Assembly (NCBI GenBank): GCA_932294295.1
Contig: OW028584.1
Coordinates: forward strand, 32,218,969 to 32,282,968
DNA from: Alitta virens
Lineage: Eukaryota > Annelida > Polychaeta > Phyllodocida > Nereididae
Direction of reading: 5' to 3'
Length of the DNA stretch: 64,000 nucleotides
In this document: positions 55,214-64,000 of the stretch, piece after piece
Layout: each line of letters begins with the position of its first letter
Numbering within the stretch: the stretch's first letter is position 1
The notes under the pieces: generated by a model
The model's input: only the letters and a program-made list of their open reading frames with translations
Told to the model about the DNA's origin: nothing
Databases searched by the model: none
Position numbers and translations under genes: made by a program

Positions 55214-56303
55214 GCATAATGTGTGTATCAGAAGCACATATATAATACCTGATAGCAATTTTATGTAGAGTACTACCTACTTATATTGCACTTTATTTAT
55301 TTGTAAATATGAACTGTATAATGAAACCAGAAATAAATTTTATGATAGAATATAATCTGTCAATCCAAATTTTCCTGGTTTAAGTTTTCAAGACAAATTG
55401 ACTTATTTAATGATTAAGGATCAATTGAAAACCAGGAGATTTGTATTTCGATGTTATCAAATTAGGAGAAATATGTTATACAATAATTAGATTTTATTAT
55501 TATTTTTACACTTCATGTTTACATTATCCGCTTAAGTTCAATTGATTTGTAGTGACAATAAGCCCACTTGGGCTGGGTCCATATATTGTGATTTTCTTTT
55601 TTCTTAGTTGTATATATTGGACTTGTCAATAAAGATTTTCTTATCGTATTGTTTCGTATATATCGATCTTGCATGACCCTTGACAGATGATTATATTAAT
55701 CATGTTAAAATGGGCATTAATAATATATGTTTCAATAAATCTTTCATGTTGTACACTACTTAGCAGCACCTGCCAAAATAAGACATTTCAAGTACCTTGC
55801 TTCTCTCTGCAACCAATTTACCAGAAATCGAGCATGAGGCGGCTCCAACCATCCAGAAACCAAATGTCTTCAAGATATGTTCTCGTTCCGCCTCTTTCTG
55901 TCTTTCCTTCTTTCAGCAGTTTGCTAAAAAGCCAGAAAAATTGTGTAAGTTTAAGTGGCAAAGGGTAGAACACAAGCAGTAGTCACAAATGTCAGTTTAG
56001 ACAGGTGAACTCAGCTGTGAAAATCTTTCGCTTCCAATTTCACATCCTGTCTGCACCTGGAGGACTGGGTTTTTGGAGCACATTTGTGCCAGTTATAGAT
56101 ATAAGTTCATGAAGTTGTATCCTCCCAATGGTGGCTTGCTTATTTCAAATTAATTTGTCGTGATCATAATAACGATCAGGTTAAAGTTGATAGAATATTA
56201 TCTTAGTTATACACTGCCCTCCAAAAGTAAAACTGGAAAGGTCCTGAACAACAGAAAATGGGTCATACTGTTGTTTCCATATCTCATTAATGAGTCGTCA
56301 TAT
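55214..56303. other. Non-genic; LINE 3' tail at about 55500-55660
   Basis: The segment GCCCACTTGGGCTGGGTCC ... GGACTTGTCAATAAAG resembles the 3' UTR/tail of CR1/L2-like LINEs. No coding pattern elsewhere. Confidence 0.45.
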
Positions 56304-56607
56304 AATAGTGGATTTTCACGGAAGGTTCTCTGTATTTCCACCAGGTGGCTATGACAGAATACTGCAATTCCATTGGCTGAAAAGATTCCCACTCTTGACT
56401 CTGATTGGCTTACGCAAATTGCATCCTAGCAGTATTTTTAGAGCATTTTAGTGTATATTTGACATCTCATCATAAGTCTATTACTGTTATTTCCCAGATG
56501 AAATTATATTTATGGAATCAGTTAGTTATGACATACTATATTTGAAAAGCAAAAGTAATAAGAGGAGAGGAAAGACTTATGTCTTACTGAATAAAGGGCT
56601 GCTATTA
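56304..56607 (+). mobile_element. MITE, AATAGTGGATTTTCAC family, copy D
   Basis: Starts AATAGTGGATTTTCACGGAA; contains CCACCAGGTGGC (56338-56349), ATTGCATCCTAGCAGT and AAAGACTTATGTCTTACTGA. The right TIR is degraded. Confidence 0.78.
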
Positions 56608-56609
56608 CC

Positions 56610-57149
56610 CAAGAATTATCAGGTGGTGGTAGTTCAAGGCACCTATGAAAACCAAAAAAATTGCTATGTACTAATTAACTCCAGCTTTTATTAATAATTA
56701 GGGATCAATGACACTGGAGACTGCTATTTACATAACTTGGGTCTCTATTTTCATCTGTATATCAGAACCTAGAACATATATAGCTCTTGCTGCTTAGTGA
56801 GAATGATTGCATTACCACACTAAATTTAACAAAGCAATTAATAAGAAGCTATAAGAGCACACATGAAAAGCACAATTCTTAGATTGAGTCTTTCAATCAA
56901 TTCTGTTTAATTCAATTTAAGTCTATTTACAATTTTACTTTATTTGTAAGAGCAAATACGCCGTATGGTGTTGCTCACCACACCTACTTTAAAGAAATTA
57001 ATTTTGACGTATGTTGTTTTTGTAATATGAACTGAATCGTAGTGGTAATAAATTGAATCAAATTTAATTGAATTGAAAGTCAATTAATTAAATTGTTCGC
57101 AGTGACATATACTTTGGTACCATTCTTGACTCAATGGTCGTGTCACTGA
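56610..57149. other. Non-genic stretch
   Basis: AT-rich; words around AATTGAATT repeat near 56890-57090 without a clear unit. Confidence 0.4.
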
Positions 57150-57334
57150 AATAATCACTCAATCAATCAATCAATTAATCAATGAATGAATGAATCAATC
57201 AATATCAATGAATGAATGAATCAATATCAATGAATGAATGAATCAATCAATCAATATCAATCAATCAATCAATCAATCAATATCAATGAATGAATGAATC
57301 AATATCAATGAATGAATGAATGAATGAATGAATG

Positions 57335-57365
<31 letters not shown>
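57150..57365 (+). repeat. (CAAT)n/(GAAT)n simple repeat
   Basis: Interleaved TCAATCAATCAA and TGAATGAATGAA blocks; the MNQSINQ-type frames across it are artefacts. Confidence 0.92.
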
Positions 57366-57366
<1 letters not shown>

Positions 57367-60300
57367 CAGCGAGAGAGTTCAAGTTCTGGGGAAGGAGGGA
57401 GAGAGTCTCCTTACCTTCTCTTGGAGATGGCACTTGATCCAAAAAACACAAACAGACTATTTCAGCCACATGGGAAAACAGGTAGATTGCTCCCCTCCCC
57501 TGGGTGGGCCCTGCTTGGTGCTCTCGCCTTACAGAAAATCTTCATTCAGTGGCAAAGCATTATTTTGTCAAGCAAATCACTGGGCAGATCATTACTGACA
57601 TTAGGCAGCATTGCACAATGACAAAAAGTACACCCAACTACATTATATTTAAGGTCCAATTTAATGACCAAATTAGCAATTGGTATTATTTGCTTGTTAC
57701 GAGATATTAGGACCAAATCATCTGAATAATAGGTTTTAGATACCCTACTGATAGAAATCAGTGATATAATGTAAAATATAATGGCATGTGCTTCTTATAT
57801 CATGTAGTGCAACTTATATGGGGATATAATGGGGTGTGATAAACCAAATATCATTATTATATCAAATCTCATTTTTGCTCTGATATAGATTTCTTCATAA
57901 TTTACGATGTAAAATACAATAGAATGAGCTTCTTACATTGGAACATAATGGGGTGCTATGAACCAAATAGATCTTTATTATATTAAATCTTGGTATAGAT
58001 TTCTTCATAACTTTTTATAACGATTTGTCTGAGCATATACTCCCATTTTGTAGTACACCATTCATTTTCTGCTATTATTAGTTTATTTTGATATTCATTC
58101 TTTCTTACTCTTTTTTATTTTTTTATTTTCATTTTGTATGCTTATGGCAAATTTAATGTTCTGTTATTGTCATTCTACATACTGACAAAACAAACGGGTG
58201 TCTAATAACGTGAATGGCTATTGTAAAACTAGCCCGAAACATCGCTGTCATTTTGCAAGTGCGCCGAAATTATTAAACATGATACAAGTGTGGGGAGTGT
58301 TCATAATAATGCAGAAAACAGACCTTTTCTGCAAACCTTTATTCAATCTGCTATGGCTGCATCTTCGCGTAGATTAATGTCAGTTTCTTTGGCTATTTTT
58401 AGCTTCTTCGCAATTTTTTTTTCTCACCATTTCTAAGCAATCTTAAATTTACATGCACTGGATTCGTTATTTCAATAGATACATAAAATCACACAGATGT
58501 TTGTTCAAAATTGAAATAACTAAATATGGACCTATTTGTCAGTGAAGCGGTTTGTCAGGTTGTCCTGTGTAATGCAATGGATTAAATTATTATTATTATT
58601 ATTATTTTTTTTTTTTACAAATGTATTGTCTTATATTTGCATCTTTACCTTATGTATGATAAAAGACATTTATAATAATTAATTTCATGTGTAATATTAG
58701 TGTTTACTATGGTCAATTTCTGAAGGTAAGCAAATAATCCGTTTGCAGTGGTACCATCCAAAAAATTTGAACGTTGAGCCCTGGATTTTTTTATTTGAAT
58801 ATACTCAGAATATTGTCTAGATGATCGTTTATAAGAATAATATTGGCAGAAAATTCTGGATTTTCCCATATTTCCTTATATAATTTAATATAATTTCAAG
58901 TGCCTCTATCTTAAAATGTTGAACGTTGACCCCATCATTTTTTGCACTTAATGTAAACTTTAAGATATAATAACTTTAATAATAATACTTTTCATTTTGG
59001 GCCAATCATGCCCCAATCATCTTTAAATTGCCCAATCTCTCTTGACTTGAGTTTCCTAGAATCCTCACCCTTCCATGAACCTGAACATGAGCACCATACC
59101 GGAACTGTGAACAAACATCTATTCCCAGAATGCTCTTGTTCTCAGCAATCACTCAGCAAAAAGAGGGCACCACATGTTCTGTAAGGACACCCCAAGGTGC
59201 GCGCGCATCTAATTGTTCATTTGTTGACATTAGCTGTCGTTTGTCGGTTCGTCCCTGCACGTGCTGTGAAGCGCCATCTGGTGGAAAGTGTGCTCACTAA
59301 AGGGGGTTAAAAGGGTCATGACCCTTACAGATAAGAAAGCTTATAAGACTCCATATGCTGCACTTAAATAACTTTATATCATACACTAGTTAGCAGAGTT
59401 GCATATATTAGTATTTATTATTCAAATGTGTAACCTCCCTCAAAAAACTTATGTTATAATATTGTTATCAAATGTTAGTTTCATTAAAAACAGCCCGTCA
59501 AATTGAAACTAGACAAAGCTGTCATAGCTGGCTACTCAAAACTGGATCTATCAGTACATATTTTTGATATATTAGAATAATTTCTTACATTTACCAAGGT
59601 TTATATTAATCTGGTGATAGATGTAAGCCAATTATTAGCTATAGAAGTGGACAGAAGCAGCTGGCTTTAGCATGTTTAGACCATGGAGACAAGAGCACTC
59701 TTGTCTCCATGTTTAGACCACAGCCAGGTACAGGTCGCTACAGACAGCTAGAGTCGACCGTATTTTATGAAACTAACTTTATCTATCTATCATTGTATTT
59801 GGCTCTTTGCATATCTGTGTTTCACCAATTTCACCCATATTGTATTGTGACCAAGTTTTTCTTTTGTTGTTTTGCATTATTGTATGATTGTGTTATGTTG
59901 GCTGACAGAGCCACTTCCCAGCAGTGGAATTCAATTTCTCTCAACCATCAAGCCTGACTTATGCTGACTGAAATAAAGAATGATCCTGGGTGATTGTCAC
60001 TGATTGACTCTGATTGACTCAGTGTGTCTGTTAATCGTTTGCACCTTCCACTGCCAAACTGCCTTTTCAGTTGAGAACAGTTCGCAAAAACAGTTCTTAG
60101 ATCCCCTTTCACTTCTTATTGTCCTTGTGCCTTTTTTACTGTAAGACTTATAAACTGTTGACATATGCTTAAACATATGTTGCCTCAGGTAGATGCCTTG
60201 TGGTACCCCTCTGCACATAACTGACATTTCTAACTAGCTGTTGATATGTCTGTGTTTAAGACTACCTGCACATTGTTGACTCTGTGCACAACCCACAAGA

Positions 60301-60555
60301 GGGAGTTGCCTTCTGTTTCCATGGTAACTAAAGACGCTATTGTTATTTTGAGCTGCTTTGAATGTCAACATTGGTATGGCGGCAGTCAACTGCTCTTCGG
60401 GTGTGGCGTTTTGTGTTGTTCATTTTGTAGAAATTTCGAAAATGTCACACTGATATTAAATATTTAAGACGCGGAGGAAATGGCATTTCGATGGGAGACA
60501 ATACCAAATTTCAGACAGGGCTTATTTCAGAATTAGGTCTACATATCATTGTATA
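57366..60555. other. Non-genic stretch
   Basis: No supported gene. 57730-58000 contains two related blocks (CTTCTTA, TGGGGTG, AACCAAATA, ATAGATTTCTTCATAA) about 120 bp apart. 59040-59290 is more GC-rich and includes a CTCF-like core (GCGCCATCTGGTGG, 59271-59284). 59670-59715 has AGACAAGAGCACTCTTGTCT, a perfect 20-bp palindrome. Confidence 0.4.
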
Positions 60556-60557
60556 AT

Positions 60558-60905
60558 GCTGTAATTCCTTCCTTCTTTCATTCCTTCATTCCTTCTTTCT
60601 TTACTTTGTTTATTCATTCCTTTATTTCTTCGTTCCTTCGTTCACTCGTTCCTTCGTACCATGGACGTATAGCATGTTCTTTGATTCCTTCGTTCATTCC
60701 TTCGTTCCTTCATTTGTTCCATCGTTCATTCATTTTTGTTCCTCCGTTCTTTCCTTTGTTTGTTCCTTCTTTCTTTCTTTCCTTCATTTGTTTGTTGTCA
60801 TTCCTTCCTGTCTTCGATCCTTCCTTCCATCCTTCCTTCCTCCTTGCTTCCCTACTTCCTTCCTTCCCTGCTTCCTTCCTTTATTCCTTTATTCCTTCCT
60901 TCAAG
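60558..60905 (+). repeat. (TTCC/TTCATTCC)n pyrimidine tract
   Basis: About 350 bp of strand-biased C/T sequence; the Phe/Ser/Pro/Leu-rich frames in all three plus-strand phases are artefacts. Confidence 0.92.
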
Positions 60906-61199
60906 CACACCTTACAAACTTGCTGGGGGTAGATATACATGTTCCCCCTCCCAGACGAGATAAGCATGATAAAGTAGGTTGATAAAAAGCACTGATAACC
61001 AGGCATGTTATCATTGAGTGATAAGATCATATACCCCTTGATAGCATGTGCATTTACATGTTCTAAACATGTCATCATATTCAGTGCACAGAGCTTGACC
61101 TAATTAATCACTTACTTAAACGAGTTAATTGGCACCCCAAGGTGTGTAAGTTTAATGGGGTAATTCAGTTTGATTAATGCTGGAAGCTGTGCCCCACTC
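60906..61199. other. Non-genic spacer
   Basis: Short unique sequence between two simple-repeat arrays. Confidence 0.4.
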
Positions 61200-61445
61200 G
61201 GGATAGGATAGGATAGGATTGGACGGATAGGATAGGATTGGATGGGATAGGATTGGATAGGATGGGATAGGATTATAGGATAGGATAGGTTTAGATAGGA
61301 TAGGATAGAGGAACTGGAAATACCTGTAACCATGGATAGGATAGGATAGGATTGGATTGGGTAGGATAGGATAAGTTTGGAAGGATAGGATAGGATTGAA
61401 TAGTATAGGACAGGATAGGATAAGATTGGATAGGATAGGGATAAG
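61200..61445 (+). repeat. (GGATA)n simple repeat
   Basis: GGATAGGATAGGATTGGATA-type units; related in sequence to the array at 51597-51742. Confidence 0.92.
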
Positions 61446-62277
61446 TCATCCTAAAATGTAGTTTTTTAAGGAGCTATCTTAAGAAAATGGTTAAGCCTGT
61501 ATAGCTAGTTTAATACGTATAAATAAATAAATGAATATAGACTGCACTTCCAAAACTTTTCTCATATTCAGCTACCTGGAATCCCACATTTTAGCCAAAC
61601 TCATCAGCAAACAACTATAATTACTTATGACGACTTCCTTTCCAATTTATTTCACGTTCTGCCTTTTTTAACTCAAGTCTCCCTTTGTGCCCCTCCCTTG
61701 GGGTGAGTTCTAACGCCCCTATCTGTTACGTAACCCATCCATAACCCTCATTGGAAGCACGTGGCTAAACATTCGTCGAACGCGATACGTGAACGAGATT
61801 TCAACGGGACTTCAGCAGCCAAAACTACCACACAAGTTAGCCTGTAACTTAGTACTAAAATCTTGCCTCACTAATATGACTGGAACACTCTTAGCAGACA
61901 GACAGACAGACAAAGACATTTATTTACACAAAGAGACACACATTTCATATACAGACATTGTTTGAAACATACAGAGACAAATAGACAAATAAACAAGTAA
62001 AGAAATATTTAAAATGTATTTTTCTCTATACAATTATTATGTTCTCTTTCTTTATTTCTTCAATTCTTTCTTTCTTTTACCGCTGGTGACGTCACCAGGT
62101 AGTCATGGCAACAAATAGCGTTGTTTTTTCTTTCTATTTATGCACATACGATTTTCCATCCTGCCTTGACACCCGAGCCCTTCTGATCATGCTTGGAATG
62201 TTTTTCAGATCGTTTTCCAAAAACAAGCAACGTGCATAGATTGCATGGAGTGCCCTGGGAGGTGTGCTTGGCCCCAT
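61446..62277. other. Non-genic stretch
   Basis: No supported gene. Short (GACA)n near 61890. Confidence 0.4.
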
Positions 62278-62347
62278 GCTATCTATCTGTCTATCTATCT
62301 ATCTGTCTGTCTGTCTGTCTATCTGTCTATCTGTCTATCTATATCTA

Positions 62348-62384
<37 letters not shown>

Positions 62385-62527
62385 CTATCAATCAATCAAT
62401 CAATCAATCAATCGATCTATCTATCTCTCTACCTATATATCTCTCTATCTATCTATCTGTATATCTATTTATCTATCTGTCTATCAATCAATCAATCAAT
62501 CAATCAATCTCTCAATCTCTCTATCTG

Positions 62528-62558
<31 letters not shown>

Positions 62559-62583
62559 CTCTCCCTATCTCTATCTATCTATT
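62278..62583 (+). repeat. (TATC)n/(CAAT)n simple repeat
   Basis: About 305 bp of TATC/TGTC units with two (CAAT)n interruptions; the SIYLSIYLS frames are artefacts. Confidence 0.95.
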
Positions 62584-62589
62584 GAAGTT

Positions 62590-62745
62590 GTATCACAATC
62601 AATGCTTCGAATATGGCGCCACCAGTAGAACCTCATGCGAACAACATCTTGTGTGACCAGCTTGTAGATTCAAACCCTGTAGGGCTCTCAGAAGCACTGC
62701 CAATACCCTAACCACTAGACCACCCATCTCTGCACTAATACCAAT
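62590..62745 (-). mobile_element. tRNA-derived SINE, family 2
   Basis: On the minus strand TGGTCTAGTGGTTAGGG (A box) and GGGTTTGAATC (B box) are spaced as in a tRNA (about 35 bp apart), within GGGTGGTCTAGTGG ... ACAAGCTGG. The body sequence differs from the family at 11685/46904. The end abuts the (TATC)n array. The head alone could be a tRNA pseudogene. Confidence 0.6.
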
Positions 62746-63796
62746 GTGCCCCTTTACCCCTTTGCAGCTCTTTCCCCTACTTTTTGTCCATGCTTATCTT
62801 GGGGCTGTTGCGCTATTTATCATCTAAGTGACGAACGAACCAAGAATTTTCCTGATTTTTCGTCGGAGGTATTAAGAGATATGTCAGTCGGTCAGATAAA
62901 GAGAGGTTGCAGAAGAAGGGATATCATCAAATAAACTCTGTGCTGGGTCTCTAAATAAACTGAAAGGCTAGTATTTGTATACGCACGTTTTTTGGCAGTT
63001 GGGCTTGAAGAACCTCCTAGAGTTAAAAGTCCCAAATATCCATGCAGTATACTCCTGAGCCTGAATTTAAAACATTTCAAGGTCAATTTATTATGGTGGC
63101 TAAATTTGGTCTGCATAGGTATTAGGTTAAGAATCCTGTACAAAATAAACTGTTGGTCAGCATTTTGAGATATTTTCTCCAGAACACAAATTCTTTTTAA
63201 TGCCAGCAGTAGTTGTCTATACTCCGGAAAAAGCCTCTTCAAAAGATCAACGGAAGAATACTTTGTTCTTATAGACAGTTCCAATTTTGAATTTTATTAT
63301 TATTAAGATTACTTTTTTATGTTTTATTTTTGCATTTTCAGTTATTTATTATTAATAAGTCGTACAGAAGTATTATACTTAGAATAACAGATGTTCATAT
63401 ATTGTAAACTGTTTTTCTGATTGAATATAACTTTAAATAAAATATATCTACATACATTCATAAAAAATTAAAACCAAGGTGTCTGCATGGTCAGAGAAGT
63501 TTGTTGCATTACTCAACATTTGGCAGTTCTCATCTGCATACCCCAATTATGGAATGATAAATTCTTTGAACATTCCAACCGCGACTGCTTTCAAACACTC
63601 CCAATTTTCCTCTTCACGTCCTGTGGCGCCACCTGTGGGCAGAAGGGCAATGACCTTGACTAATAGGGTGTGAGGGGTCAAGGTGACCCCCTGGGTCATC
63701 AAGCTGGACCTCATGGGGTATTTGCCCTGAAGCATTTGTAAAGTCTAAAATAGAGCAACCATATGAAGGGTTTTGATTAGCATTAAGGATAAGCCA
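62746..63796. other. Non-genic, with an unexplained minus-strand open frame
   Basis: A 130-codon minus-strand frame (62892-63284) has a protein-like stretch (VDLLKRLFPEYRQLLLALKR, then ICVLEKISQNADQQFILYR) but no ATG at its start and no recognised family; it may be a LINE or gene fragment. A CpG-containing GTGGCGCCACCTGTGGGC occurs at 63623. Confidence 0.35.
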
Positions 63797-63890
63797 ATTG
63801 TATTGTATTGTATAGTATTGTATAGTAATGTATTGTATAGTAATGTATTGTATTTTATTTATATTTTATTGTATTTTATTGTGACATACA
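63797..63890 (+). repeat. (TATTG)n/(TATTT)n simple repeat
   Basis: GTATTGTATAGTAATGTATT-type units near the right edge. Confidence 0.85.
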
Positions 63891-64000
63891 GTATCGTAAA
63901 GAGTTGATCTGTTCTAAAATTTTGATTTTAATTAGATCAATGCCACATACATCCATTTTAAATTTCTAAACCTCAGATACATTCTCCGTACATGTTTTGA

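Noticed and set aside
57328..57621. Frames beginning NQSINQ
   Set aside because: Starts are inside (CAAT)n; the following 60 residues have no domain pattern.
60549..60982. Phe/Ser/Pro/Leu-rich frames
   Set aside because: Translation of a pyrimidine-rich simple repeat.
62193..62656. Three overlapping frames of about 130 codons rich in Ile/Tyr/Leu/Ser
   Set aside because: Direct translation of (TATC)n in all three phases; not a membrane protein.

Overview
This is metazoan nuclear DNA. It is AT-rich, has spliced genes with GT-AG introns, long introns and intergenic spaces, and is crowded with transposable-element remains and microsatellites. The mix points to a marine invertebrate: a BEL/Pao LTR retrotransposon, CR1/L2-like LINE fragments, a Tc1-like DD37E element, tRNA-derived SINEs and many TIR-bounded MITEs, alongside a rhodopsin-like GPCR, a CUB/LDLa membrane receptor and a C-type-lectin gene. 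A deuterostome or lophotrochozoan is plausible, but the species cannot be fixed from the sequence alone.

Layout. At 1-280 (-) lies a piece of a short-chain dehydrogenase with a frame break, running off the left edge. Region 2.3-5.7 kb holds LINE debris: a LINE C-terminus and a decayed endonuclease/linker body, the latter bounded by inverted repeats. A three-exon secreted C-type-lectin-like gene (+) spans 5.9-11.1 kb; its exons join in frame, but one in-frame TGA sits in the lectin domain. Region 11.1-16.4 kb is non-genic, with a SINE carrying an 18-bp target duplication, hairpins, a 614-bp GC-rich TIR element and microsatellites. An intronless type I membrane receptor (-) occupies 16.6-18.4 kb: signal peptide, two CUB-like regions, LDLa repeats, one TM segment and a PPxY tail. 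A BEL/Pao element (-) at 20336-26329 has a 5-bp target duplication, both LTRs, gag, pol and integrase; it is broken by frame changes and a small deletion.

Region 26.3-37 kb has no complete gene. It holds a degenerate tandem repeat, a 154-bp palindrome, a 928-bp TIR element and a PHD-finger-like fragment (-). A three-exon, seven-TM rhodopsin-like GPCR (+, about 356 aa) lies at 37.1-42.4 kb, its introns loaded with MITEs. At 44.2-47.2 kb a 1.36-kb segment is tandemly duplicated; one copy was later hit by a SINE, so the other preserves the empty site. Region 48-64 kb contains LINE 3' fragments, a Tc1-like DD37E element with very long TIRs, MITEs, a second SINE family and large simple-repeat arrays.

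The three host-like genes share no visible pathway. Two are cell-surface or secreted receptors and one is a lectin; nothing suggests co-regulation. Much of the recognisable structure is transposon archaeology: nested insertions, target duplications, a probable reverse-transcription template switch inside an LTR, and CTCF-like core motifs carried by repeats.
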